Shown here piece after piece: positions 24,979 to 33,195 of a stretch of 64,000 nucleotides of DNA; position 1 is the first letter of the stretch, and each line of letters starts with the position of its first letter. A model generated the notes under the pieces. The model saw only the letters and a list, made by a program, of their open reading frames with translations. It was not told the DNA's origin and searched no databases. The stretch is from assembly GCF_029892565.1 (NCBI RefSeq), contig NZ_JARXVH010000003.1, positions 620,001 through 684,000 of the forward strand. The letters are read 5' to 3'. A program made the translations under genes and the position numbers. Origin of the DNA: Streptomyces pseudovenezuelae (lineage in GTDB: Bacteria; Actinomycetota; Actinomycetes; Streptomycetales; Streptomycetaceae).

Positions 24979-25876
24979 GCACCCTGTAGCACCGGCCCCG
25001 GGTGACCAGACCCGTATCCACAACATCGGCTACCGCAACTACGACGGCCCCCGCCTCGGCCGCTCCTACGCCACCCGCTCGCTGTACTCGCAGTCCCTGC
25101 GCGGCTCCTACGGACTTGGCCGTTCGGTCAAGTCCAAGGTGCTGCCGATGCTGCTCTTCGTGGTGATGTGCGTGCCCGCGGCCATCATGGTCGCCGTCGC
25201 GGTCGCCACGAAGGCCAAGGACCTGCCCGTCGACTACACGCGCTACGCGATCATCATGCAGGCCGTCATCAGCCTGTACGTCGCTTCGCAGGCGCCCCAG
25301 TCCGTCTCGCGCGACCTGCGCTTCAAGACCGTGCCGCTGTACTTCTCGCGGCCGATCGAGACCGCCGACTACGTGCGCGCCAAGTACGCGGCGCTGGCCT
25401 CCGCGATGTTCATCCTGACCGCGGCCCCGCTGCTCGTGCTCTATGTGGGCGCCCTGCTGGCCAAGCTGGACTTCGCCGACCAGACCGAGGGCTTCGCCCA
25501 GGGACTCGTCTCCGTGGCACTGCTCTCGCTGCTCTTCGCCGGCATCGGCCTGGTCATCGCCTCGATCACCCCGCGGCGCGGCTTCGGCATCGCGGCCGTC
25601 ATCGCCGTGCTGACGATCTCCTACGGCGCGGTCTCCACGCTCCAGGCGATCGCCGACGCGCAGGACAGCTCCGGATCCATCGCCTGGATCGGCCTCTTCT
25701 CGCCCGTCACGCTCATCGACGGCGTCCAATCGGCCTTCCTGGGCGCGGAGTCGGCCTTCCCCGGCGCCGTCGGACCCAGCAACGGGGAGGGCGCGGTCTA
25801 CGTCCTCGTCCTCCTGGGCCTGATCGCCGCGTGCTACGGCCTCCTGATGCGCCGCTACCGAAAGGTCGGACTGTGA
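24968..25876 (+). CDS. ABC-2 type transporter permease, first copy
   Basis: Integral membrane protein of 302 residues. A soluble N-terminus of about 50 residues (with RNYDGPRLGRSYATRSLYSQ) precedes about six hydrophobic helices, beginning with VLPMLLFVVMCVPAAIMVAVA. The start overlaps the end of the ATPase gene by 11 bp and is preceded by AAGGAGG. It forms one ABC exporter with the upstream ATPase or with either ATPase of the operon. Substrate unknown. Confidence 0.87.
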   Translation: MAIEHPVAPAPGDQTRIHNIGYRNYDGPRLGRSYATRSLYSQSLRGSYGLGRSVKSKVLPMLLFVVMCVPAAIMVAVAVATKAKDLPVDYTRYAIIMQAVISLYVASQAPQSVSRDLRFKTVPLYFSRPIETADYVRAKYAALASAMFILTAAPLLVLYVGALLAKLDFADQTEGFAQGLVSVALLSLLFAGIGLVIASITPRRGFGIAAVIAVLTISYGAVSTLQAIADAQDSSGSIAWIGLFSPVTLIDGVQSAFLGAESAFPGAVGPSNGEGAVYVLVLLGLIAACYGLLMRRYRKVGL

Positions 25877-26784
25877 CCACGCTCTCCATCGACCACGTCT
25901 CCCGCTGGTTCGGCAACGTGGTCGCCGTCAACGACGTCACCATGACCATCGGTCCCGGCGTCACCGGCCTGCTGGGCCCCAACGGCGCCGGCAAGTCCAC
26001 CCTGATCAACATGATGGGCGGCTTCCTGGCCCCCTCCACCGGCACCGTCACCCTCGACGGCGAGCAGGTGTGGCGCAACGAGCAGATCTACAAGCACATC
26101 GGCGTCGTCCCCGAGCGCGAGGCGATGTACGACTTCCTCACCGGACGTGAATTCGTCGTCGCCAACGCCGAGTTGCACGGCCTCGGCGACAAGGCGGCCC
26201 AAAAGGCCCTGGCCACGGTCGAGATGGAGTACGCGCAGGACCGCAAGATCTCGACGTACTCCAAGGGCATGCGCCAGCGCGTGAAGATGGCGAGCGCCCT
26301 GGTGCACAACCCCTCGCTCCTGCTGCTCGACGAGCCCTTCAACGGCATGGACCCGCGTCAGCGCATGCAACTGATGGACCTGCTGCGGAAGATGGGCGAC
26401 GAGGGCCGCACGGTGCTCTTCTCGTCCCACATCCTCGAAGAGGTCGAGCAGCTCGCCTGGCACATCGAGGTCGTCGTCGCCGGACGGCACGCGGCCAGCG
26501 GCGACTTCCGCAAGATCCGCCGCCTGATGACCGACCGCCCGCACCGCTACCTGGTCCGCTCCAGCGACGACCGCGCCCTCGCGGCCGCCCTGATCGCCGA
26601 CCCGTCGACCTCCGGCATCGAAGTCGACCTGGCGGAGGGCGCGTTGCGCGTCCAGGCCGTCGACTTCGGCCGGTTCACGGCCCTGCTGCCCCGGGTGGCC
26701 AGGGACCACGGCATCCGGCTGCTCACGGTCTCGCCGTCGGACGAGTCCCTCGAGTCCGTCTTCTCGTATCTCGTCGCGGCGTAG
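25873..26784 (+). CDS. ABC transporter ATP-binding protein, second copy
   Basis: A 303-residue ATPase with Walker A GPNGAGKSTLINMMGG, signature TYSKGMRQRVKMASAL, Walker B LLLLDEPFNGMD and H-loop FSSHILEEVEQ. The GTG at 25873 overlaps the permease stop (GTGA). It is clearly related to the first ATPase of the operon but not a recent duplicate, since many residues outside the motifs differ. Confidence 0.9.
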   Translation: MTTLSIDHVSRWFGNVVAVNDVTMTIGPGVTGLLGPNGAGKSTLINMMGGFLAPSTGTVTLDGEQVWRNEQIYKHIGVVPEREAMYDFLTGREFVVANAELHGLGDKAAQKALATVEMEYAQDRKISTYSKGMRQRVKMASALVHNPSLLLLDEPFNGMDPRQRMQLMDLLRKMGDEGRTVLFSSHILEEVEQLAWHIEVVVAGRHAASGDFRKIRRLMTDRPHRYLVRSSDDRALAAALIADPSTSGIEVDLAEGALRVQAVDFGRFTALLPRVARDHGIRLLTVSPSDESLESVFSYLVAA

Positions 26785-26795
26785 GAGGCCAAGAG

Positions 26796-27515
26796 ATGTA
26801 CGACCCCACAGTCGCCCGACTCACCTATCGGGCCCTGCTCGGCCGCCGCCGGGCCCTCATCCTGGGCGCCCTGCCGCTGCTGCTGATCGTGATCTCGGTC
26901 GTCGTCCGCGGCCTCGCGGGCGCCGACGACCAGACCGCGTCCGACCTGCTCGGCGGGCTCGCGCTGGCCACGATGGTGCCGATCATCGGCGTCATCGCGG
27001 GCACCGGCGCGATCGGCCCGGAGATCGACGACGGCTCCGTCGTCTACCTGCTGTCCAAGCCGCTGAAGCGCCCCACGATCATCTTCACGAAACTCATCGT
27101 GGCGATCGGCGTGACGATGGTGTTCTCGGCCCTGCCGACACTCATCGCGGGCTTCATCCTCAACGGCAACGGCCAACAGATCGCCGTCGCCTACACGGTG
27201 GCGGCGCTGGTCGCCTCGATCGCCTACGCGTCGATGTTCCTGCTCCTTGGCACGGTGTCCCGGCACGCGGTGGTCCTCGGGCTGGTCTACGCCCTGGTCT
27301 GGGAGGCCCTGTTCGGCTCCCTGGTCTCCGGCGCCCGCACCCTGAGCGTCCAGCAGTGGTCGCTCGCCGTCGCCCATAAGGTGGCCGGCGGCGACCTCGT
27401 CACCTCGGACGTCGGACTGACCACGGCGGTCGTCCTGCTGGTCGTGGTGACGGTCCTCGCGACCTGGTACGCCGGCCAGAAGCTGCGCTCGCTGACCCTC
27501 GCCGGCGAGGAGTGA
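26796..27515 (+). CDS. ABC-2 type transporter permease, second copy
   Basis: A 239-residue membrane protein with about six hydrophobic helices (ALILGALPLLLIVISVVV near the N-terminus, then LLGGLALATMVPIIGVIAG). The ATG follows TAGGAGG. Last gene of the ABC operon. The motif EIDDGSVVYLLSKPLKR between helices 2 and 3 is typical of ABC-2 permeases. A 13-bp inverted repeat follows the stop at 27532-27584. Confidence 0.87.
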   Translation: MYDPTVARLTYRALLGRRRALILGALPLLLIVISVVVRGLAGADDQTASDLLGGLALATMVPIIGVIAGTGAIGPEIDDGSVVYLLSKPLKRPTIIFTKLIVAIGVTMVFSALPTLIAGFILNGNGQQIAVAYTVAALVASIAYASMFLLLGTVSRHAVVLGLVYALVWEALFGSLVSGARTLSVQQWSLAVAHKVAGGDLVTSDVGLTTAVVLLVVVTVLATWYAGQKLRSLTLAGEE

Positions 27516-27531
27516 CCCACAAGACGGACCC

Positions 27532-27584
27532 TGTGCCCGGACAGCTCCGGATCTTGACGGAGGCTTCACCTCTGTCCGGGCACA
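27532..27584. repeat. 13-bp inverted repeat flanking a 27-bp spacer
   Basis: TGTGCCCGGACAG (27532-27544) and CTGTCCGGGCACA (27572-27584) are perfectly complementary. The repeat lies after the ABC operon and just before the small gene at 27622. It could be the operon terminator or, since a TTGACG lies in the spacer, an operator around the next promoter. Confidence 0.6.
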
Positions 27585-27621
27585 CTGGGGTAAAGGGGAC
27601 GGACGGCTAGGAGGAACGGGG

Positions 27622-27846
27622 ATGGCGGACGAGGCCTCGCAGTACGGGGACGGCGCCTGGGACGACCTTGTCCTGGACGATGACTTCATACGGTCCGCGG
27701 AGACGTCCGAGCCGTCCGCCCGGGCCCGTATGCTCGCCGCGCGCTGGCGTCAGGAGGAGCCCGAGCCGCAGCCCTGGCGCTCCGACGAGCCGCCGGCGGG
27801 CTGGTTCTTCAGCAAGGGACGTCGCCGCAGGTGGCGCCGCCGGTAG
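27622..27846 (+). CDS. Small Trp/Arg-rich protein, function unknown
   Basis: A 74-residue acidic-then-basic protein with a strong ribosome site (TAGGAGG). The N-terminal half is acidic (WDDLVLDDDFIRSAETSE). The C-terminus is rich in Trp, Pro and Arg (EEPEPQPWRSDEPPAGW, then KGRRRRWRRR). It could bind nucleic acid or membrane phosphate through its basic tail. No family recognised. Confidence 0.72.
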   Translation: MADEASQYGDGAWDDLVLDDDFIRSAETSEPSARARMLAARWRQEEPEPQPWRSDEPPAGWFFSKGRRRRWRRR

Positions 27847-27950
27847 TGCGCCGATCCGGCCTGCGGCTCGCTGAATTATTCGGTGGCGCCCAACTCGTTC
27901 TCCCGGCACAGTGGTTGTCGTCCACCACAAGCTGGGAGAGGAGCGGGACG

Positions 27951-28013
27951 ATGTCCATGCACGACAGTACGTCCAGCTCCCGACAGGGCAGTTCACGGCG
28001 GACTCCGGTGTAG
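27951..28013 (+). CDS. Possible 20-codon Ser-rich leader peptide ORF
   Basis: ATG preceded by GAGAGGAG, then 20 codons including seven serines, and a TAG stop. It lies about 90 bp before tRNA-Ser(GCT). Short Ser-rich reading frames can act as translation-sensing leaders, but the tRNA gene itself needs no such control, and chance is a fair alternative. Confidence 0.25.
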   Translation: MSMHDSTSSSRQGSSRRTPV

Positions 28014-28100
28014 TTACCCCACCGTCGAGTCCACCGCGTCGAACTGTCCGGGGCGGCCGCTTCGAGCACGCGACGTCGCTCTCGCGTGGGCCGCCTTCCC

Positions 28101-28190
<90 letters not shown>

Positions 28191-28221
28191 AGAAATCCTG
28201 ATGCTGCAAGACTCCTGAAAC

Positions 28222-29025
28222 TCAGCTCAGCAGTCGCTCCAACACCACCGCGATGCCGTCCTCCTCATTGGAGCACGTCACCTCGTCCGCCACGGCCTTC
28301 AGCTCCTCATGCGCGTTGGCCATGGCCACACCCCGCGCCGCCCAGGCGAACATCGTGATGTCGTTCGGCATATCGCCGAAGGCAATCGTCTCCGCGGCCT
28401 TGATGCCGAGACGTCGGGCCGCCAGCGACAGTCCCGTCGCCTTGGACAGCCCCAGCGGCAGCAGCTCGACGATGCCCTCACCGGCCATGGCCACCGTGAC
28501 GAATCCGCCGGCGGCATCCTGCGCCGTCCGGGCCAACTCGTCGTCCGACAGCCGAGGATGCTGGATGTAGATCTTGTTGAGCGGCGCGGCCCAGAGGTCG
28601 GACGCGTCGGTGAACGGCGTCGACGGCAGCGTCTCGCTGGCCGTGTACCCCGGCCCCACCAGCACGTCGCCGTCCAGCCCGTCCCGGCCGGCCGCCAGGT
28701 ACAGCGGACCGACCTGTGCCTCGATCTTGGCCAGGGCCACGGCCGCCAGCTGCCGATCCAGCGTGACCGAGGTCAGCAGGCGGTGCGCGCCGGCGTCGTA
28801 GACCTGTGCGCCCTGGCCGCAGACCGCGAGGCCCTCGTAGCCGAGGTCGTCGAGGATGTGCCGGGTCCAGGGGACCGCGCGGCCGGTCACCACGATGTGC
28901 GCGGCGCCGGCCTCCGCGGTCGCCACGAGGGCGGCACGGGTGCGCGGTGAGACCGACTCGTCGGAGCGCAGCAGCGTCCCGTCGAGGTCGGTCGCGATCA
29001 GCTTGTACGGGAAACCGGTGCTCAC
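28222..29025 (-). CDS. HAD-superfamily (Cof-type, class IIB) phosphatase
   Basis: A 267-residue phosphatase with motif [21 protein letters not shown], motif [12 protein letters not shown] and motif [19 protein letters not shown], ending in [14 protein letters not shown]. Closely similar in motifs to the HAD gene at 16647. The GTG at 29025 overlaps the serS stop (GTGA), so it is translationally coupled to seryl-tRNA synthetase. The genetic link to serS is suggestive, but the substrate is unknown. Confidence 0.88.
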   Translation of the reverse strand: MSTGFPYKLIATDLDGTLLRSDESVSPRTRAALVATAEAGAAHIVVTGRAVPWTRHILDDLGYEGLAVCGQGAQVYDAGAHRLLTSVTLDRQLAAVALAKIEAQVGPLYLAAGRDGLDGDVLVGPGYTASETLPSTPFTDASDLWAAPLNKIYIQHPRLSDDELARTAQDAAGGFVTVAMAGEGIVELLPLGLSKATGLSLAARRLGIKAAETIAFGDMPNDITMFAWAARGVAMANAHEELKAVADEVTCSNEEDGIAVVLERLLS

Positions 29026-30299
29026 TTGGCGATCGGCTCCAGCAGCTCCCGGCCGCCCAGGTACGGACGCAGCACCTCCGGCACGCGCACGGACCCGTCG
29101 GCCAGCTGGTGGTTCTCCAGGATCGCCACGATCGTGCGCGGTACGGCGCACAGCGTGCCGTTGAGCGTCGACAGCGGCTGCACCTTCTTGCCGTCCCGCA
29201 TCCGGACGGACAGCCGGCGGGCCTGGAAGCCGTCGCAGTTGGAGGCCGAGGTCAGCTCGCGGTACTTGCCCTGGGTCGGGATCCACGCCTCGCAGTCGTA
29301 CTTGCGGGACGCCGACGCGCCGAGGTCGCCCGAGGCCACGTCGATGACCTGGAAGGGCAGTTCAAGGCCGTCCAGCCACTGCTTCTCCCAGTCCAGGAGC
29401 CGCTTGTGCTCGTTCTCCGCGTCCGCCGGGTCGACGTACGAGAACATCTCGACCTTGTCGAACTGGTGCACGCGGAAGATGCCGCGGGTGTCCTTGCCGT
29501 AGGTGCCGGCCTCGCGGCGGAAGCAGGGCGAGAAGCCGGCGTAGCGCAGCGGCAGCTTGTCGGCGTCGAGGATCTCGTCCATGTGGTACGCGGCGAGGGG
29601 GACCTCGGAGGTGCCGACCAGGTAGTAGTCGTCCTTCTCCAGGTGGTACACGTTCTCCGCGGCCTGGCCGAGGAAGCCGGTGCCCTCCATGGCGCGTGGG
29701 CGGACCAGCGCGGGGGTCAGCATCGGGGTGAAGCCGGCCTCCGTGGCCTGTGCGATCGCCGCGTTGACGAGGGCCAGTTCCAGGAGGGCGCCGACGCCCG
29801 TCAGGTAGTAGAAGCGCGAGCCGGAGACCTTGGCGCCGCGCTCGACGTCGATGGCGCCCAGCGCCTCGCCGAGCTCCAGGTGGTCCTTGGGCTCGAAGCC
29901 CTCGGCGGCGAAGTCGCGGATGGTGCCGTGCGTCTCCAGGACGACGAAGTCCTCCTCGCCGCCGACGGGGACGTCGGGGTGCACCAGGTTGCCGAGCTGG
30001 AGAAGGAGGCGCTTGGTCTCCTCGTCGGCCTCGTGCTGCTCCGCGTCGGCCGCCTTGACGTCGGCGGCGAGCTGGCCCGTCCTCTTGAGCAGCTCGGCCT
30101 TCTCGTCGCCGGAGGCCTTGGGGATGAGCTTGCCGAGGCTCTTCTGCTCGGAACGCAGCTCGTCGAAGCGGGCGCCGGACGACCTGCGCCGCTCGTCGGC
30201 GGACAGGAGAGAGTCGACGAGCGCGACGTCCTCTCCACGGGCGCGCTGGGACGCGCGCACACGGTCGGGGTCCTCACGGAGCAGGCGAAGGTCAATCAC
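29022..30299 (-). CDS. serS: Seryl-tRNA synthetase
   Basis: Charges tRNA-Ser with serine. The 425-residue protein has an N-terminal coiled-coil arm (about residues 30-105) for the long variable arm of tRNA-Ser. The class II catalytic core follows with motif 2 [21 protein letters not shown] and motif 3 near [16 protein letters not shown]. The GTG start at 30299 has only a weak ribosome site. Cotranscribed with the HAD phosphatase and about 0.8 kb from tRNA-Ser(GCT). Confidence 0.97.
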   Translation of the reverse strand: MIDLRLLREDPDRVRASQRARGEDVALVDSLLSADERRRSSGARFDELRSEQKSLGKLIPKASGDEKAELLKRTGQLAADVKAADAEQHEADEETKRLLLQLGNLVHPDVPVGGEEDFVVLETHGTIRDFAAEGFEPKDHLELGEALGAIDVERGAKVSGSRFYYLTGVGALLELALVNAAIAQATEAGFTPMLTPALVRPRAMEGTGFLGQAAENVYHLEKDDYYLVGTSEVPLAAYHMDEILDADKLPLRYAGFSPCFRREAGTYGKDTRGIFRVHQFDKVEMFSYVDPADAENEHKRLLDWEKQWLDGLELPFQVIDVASGDLGASASRKYDCEAWIPTQGKYRELTSASNCDGFQARRLSVRMRDGKKVQPLSTLNGTLCAVPRTIVAILENHQLADGSVRVPEVLRPYLGGRELLEPIAK

Positions 30300-30493
30300 G
30301 CGGCCAAGGCTACCGGTGCGGGGATACGCCTCACGACTCACTATTCGCGGCGGCACCAAATGGCGGCTTACGTTCCGTTATGCGCCAATTGCGAAGCGTG
30401 TCAATAAAATGCGTCTCACTCCCCGGGACGGGGCAGGCGCGGGGCGCCGGGTTGACTCGATTTCCTTGTGGGGAACGGGATTTGGGGCGGGCG

Positions 30494-30533
30494 TTGTCCA
30501 CAGGGATCCACCCTCTCCGCAGAGTTATCCACA
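30494..30533. other. Pair of DnaA boxes
   Basis: TTGTCCACA (30494-30502) and TTATCCACA (30525-30533), same orientation, 31 bp apart, upstream of serS. Confidence 0.7.
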
Positions 30534-30785
30534 GGGTGTGTGGGGGATCTGTGGATTTCGGAATCGATCACTCCGAAACCCGTCCGTCACACCCGAGTTT
30601 CATGGGTCAAACCTACCTTTACCACTACTTTCGAGTGGAAAGGGGTCGCCCCAAAGAGTTGCCTAATGGAAAAGAGTGGACGAACGGTGATGTGCGCGCC
30701 GGTGGACGCCGTAGAGGTCTGAGGACCGATTTGTCGACAAGGTAGTGGTCTCCTGTCGACTTGTCCCCAGGTCGAGAAGCGAACC

Positions 30786-30807
30786 TGTGGATAACTCCTG
30801 TGGATAA
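30786..30807. other. Pair of tandem DnaA boxes
   Basis: TGTGGATAA (30786-30794) and TGTGGATAA (30799-30807), 13 bp apart and in the opposite orientation to the pair at 30494. The close spacing, about one helical turn, favours cooperative DnaA binding. Confidence 0.7.
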
Positions 30808-30857
30808 CTAAAATCTGCAGGTAGGACCGGCCGGAAACGCGTCTTGTAACACGCGCC

Positions 30858-31790
30858 TCAGAAGCGTCCGTCCTGGCACCGCGCCACCCAGTCGGACGCC
30901 GCGACGAACTCCTCGTCCGAGGTCCCCGGTCGCAGCGCGCGCACGTCCTCGACGCCGATGTCCGCACGCGGGTACGAACCGAGGAAGCGCACCTCCCGGC
31001 AGATCCGCTTCAGCCCCATCAGGGTCTCGGCCACCCGGCGGTCGGAGATGTGACCCTCGGCGTCGATGCAGAAGCAGTAGTTGCCGATGCCGGCACCGGT
31101 GGGGCGGGACTGGAGCAGCATCAGGTTGATGCCGCGGGTGGCGAACTCGCCCAGCAGGTCGCGCAGACCGCCGGGGTGGTCGTCGCTCTGCCACAGCACG
31201 ACGGACGTCTTGTCGGCGCCGGTCGGCGCGGCGGGCCGGGCGGGCCTGCCCACCAGCACGAACCGCGTCTGCGCGTTCTCGGCGTCGTGGATGTTGGTCT
31301 CCAGCGCCTCCAGGCCGTACCGGGCGGCGGCGAACTCACCGGCGAAGGCGGCGTCGTACTGGCCCTCCTGGACCAGCCGGGCCGCGTCCGCGTTCGAGGC
31401 GGCCGACTCCCACAGCGCGTCCGGGAGGTTCGCCTTCAGCCAGTTGCGCACCTGCGGCTGGGCGGCCGGGTGCGCGGAGACCGTCTTGATGTCCGAGATC
31501 TTCGTGCCCGGCCTGACCAGCAGCGCGAAGGTGATCGACAGCAGCACCTCGCGGTAGATCATCAGCGGGGCGCCCGCGACCAGCTCGTCGAGGGTCGTCG
31601 TGATACCGCCCTCGACGGAGTTCTCGATCGGCACGAAGGCGGCCTCGGCCTCGCCGGTGCGGACCGCGTCCAGCGCGGACTGCACGGACACGTACGGGAT
31701 CAGCTCCCGGGTGGCCGTCTCCGGAAGCGTGCGCAGGGCGACCTCGGTGAAGGTGCCCTCGGGGCCGAGATAGGCATAGCTAGCTGGCAT
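30858..31790 (-). CDS. pheA: Prephenate dehydratase
   Basis: Decarboxylates and dehydrates prephenate to phenylpyruvate in phenylalanine synthesis. Catalytic domain: YAYLGPEGTFTEVALR, VPIENSVEGGI, and the catalytic TRF in AQTRFVLVG. The C-terminal ACT regulatory domain (about residues 200-275) contains MLLQSRPTGAGIGNYCF and presumably gives phenylalanine feedback. At 310 residues it is a monofunctional enzyme without chorismate mutase. The ATG has a GGGTGAGG site. The aromatic aminotransferase at 6199 could complete the pathway. Confidence 0.96.
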   Translation of the reverse strand: MPASYAYLGPEGTFTEVALRTLPETATRELIPYVSVQSALDAVRTGEAEAAFVPIENSVEGGITTTLDELVAGAPLMIYREVLLSITFALLVRPGTKISDIKTVSAHPAAQPQVRNWLKANLPDALWESAASNADAARLVQEGQYDAAFAGEFAAARYGLEALETNIHDAENAQTRFVLVGRPARPAAPTGADKTSVVLWQSDDHPGGLRDLLGEFATRGINLMLLQSRPTGAGIGNYCFCIDAEGHISDRRVAETLMGLKRICREVRFLGSYPRADIGVEDVRALRPGTSDEEFVAASDWVARCQDGRF

Positions 31791-31858
31791 GACCTCACCC
31801 TAATGGCCCTTGCGGGGGCGCCGTGCGCGTGTCTCACGACCGGGTGAATCAGCGTGAC

Positions 31859-33187
31859 TCAGCTCTCCAGCAGCCGTTGCCCCACGTACTCTCCCGCCGC
31901 CGCCCCGCCCGGCACCGCGAAGAGCCCGCTGGCCTCGTGGCGGATGTACTTCGAGAGGGCGTCGCCGCGGTCGAGCTTGCGTTGCAGCGGCACGAAGCCG
32001 CGCAGCGGATCGGCCTGCCAGCACACGAAGAGCAGCCCGGCGTCCGGAGCGCCGTCCGCCTCGAAGCCGTCGTGGTACGAGAACGGGCGCCGCAGGATCG
32101 CCGACCCGCCGTTCTGGTCGGGCCGGGTGATCCGGGCGTGCGCGTTGACGGGGACGACCAACTCGCCGTTGGCGTCGGTCTTCTCCAGGTCCATCGCGGT
32201 CGTCTCGGTGCCCCCGGTCAGCGCCGCGCCGTCGGACTTGCGGCGCCCGACGACGTTCTCCTGGGCGGTGAGCGAGAGCTTCTCCCAGTCGTCGAGGAGC
32301 ATGCGGATCCGGCGTACGACGGCGTAGGAGCCGTTCGCCATCCAGGACGGGTCCTTCGCGCCGGACGCGGGCACGAAGATCCGCTGGTCGAAGTCGGACT
32401 CGGTCGGCTTGGGATTGCGGGTGCCGTCGAGCTGGCCCATGAGGTTGCGGGCCGTCAAGCGGTGGGCCGTGGCACCCGGGGTGCGGTTGAAGCCGTTCAT
32501 CTGCCAGCGGACGCGGGCGGCGCTGCCCGCGTCCTTCTGGATCGCGCGCAGGGCGTGGAAGGCGACCAGGGCGTCGTCGGCGCCGATCTGCACCCACAGG
32601 TCGCCGTCGCTGCGCGCCTTGTCGAGGTGGTCGGAGGAGAAGTCGGGCAGCGGGTCCAAGGAGACCGGGCGCTGCTTCTCCAGACCGGTGCGGGCGAAGA
32701 AGCTGCGGCCGAAGCCGAAGGTCAGCGTCAGCGAGGACGGACCGGCGTCCCGGGCCACGTCCGTGTCGTCGTGCCCCGCCGCCTCGCCCGCCATGAGCCG
32801 CTCGGCCGTCGCCGACCAGCGGCGCAGCAGCGCGGCGGCCTCCTTGCGGCCCGCGCCCGCCGCCAGGTCGAAGGCGACGAGGTGGCCGCGCGCCTGGAGG
32901 ACCTCGGTGATGCCGGGCTGATGTTTCCCGTGAAACATCGCGCGGTCCGTGCCGAGCGAGGTGAGCGGCGTCGCCCCGGCGGGCGCGGCGGCATAGCCCA
33001 CGCCCGCCCCGGCCGCGCCGAGCACGAGCCCGGTCGCGCCGGCGGTGCCGAGCAGGGCGCGTCGCGAAACGCCCGCCCTGGGGGTGGCGTTTTCGGAGTC
33101 GCCCTCCTTGAGGACGACGTTTTCGGAATCGGCCTCCTCGGGGGTGGCCTCGGAGACACGGGCCTCGGGGATGGACTGGTCGGTCAT
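31859..33187 (-). CDS. dtpA: Tat-exported DyP-type haem peroxidase
   Basis: A 442-residue dye-decolorizing peroxidase. The Tat signal SRRALLGTAGATGLVLGAAGAG is at about residues 42-63. The DyP signature is LDGTRNPKP (catalytic Asp, GxxDG motif), with a later His region for the haem. In S. lividans the orthologue DtpA lies with Sco and the PCuAC chaperone and is needed for maturation of the copper oxidase GlxA. Last gene of the leftward copper cluster. Residues encoded around 32923-32936 contain a one-mismatch parS. Confidence 0.93.
   Translation of the reverse strand: MTDQSIPEARVSEATPEEADSENVVLKEGDSENATPRAGVSRRALLGTAGATGLVLGAAGAGVGYAAAPAGATPLTSLGTDRAMFHGKHQPGITEVLQARGHLVAFDLAAGAGRKEAAALLRRWSATAERLMAGEAAGHDDTDVARDAGPSSLTLTFGFGRSFFARTGLEKQRPVSLDPLPDFSSDHLDKARSDGDLWVQIGADDALVAFHALRAIQKDAGSAARVRWQMNGFNRTPGATAHRLTARNLMGQLDGTRNPKPTESDFDQRIFVPASGAKDPSWMANGSYAVVRRIRMLLDDWEKLSLTAQENVVGRRKSDGAALTGGTETTAMDLEKTDANGELVVPVNAHARITRPDQNGGSAILRRPFSYHDGFEADGAPDAGLLFVCWQADPLRGFVPLQRKLDRGDALSKYIRHEASGLFAVPGGAAAGEYVGQRLLES
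32923..32936. other. parS: Degenerate parS (one mismatch)
   Basis: GTTTCCCGTGAAAC differs from the parS consensus by one base and lies inside the DyP peroxidase gene, encoding part of MFHGKH. Functional one-mismatch parS sites are known in Streptomyces, so weak ParB binding is plausible. Confidence 0.5.
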
Positions 33188-33195
33188 GGTGCGGT

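Larger units (their letters stand above)
30300..30857. other. Intergenic region upstream of serS with DnaA boxes
   Basis: About 560 bp, noticeably AT-richer than the genes, between the serS start and the pheA stop. It holds four exact DnaA boxes (listed separately), an imperfect TTGTCCCCA near 30760 and the 10-bp palindrome TTGTCGACAA near 30731. No convincing gene is seen. It should contain the serS promoter, but I could not place it. Confidence 0.65.
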
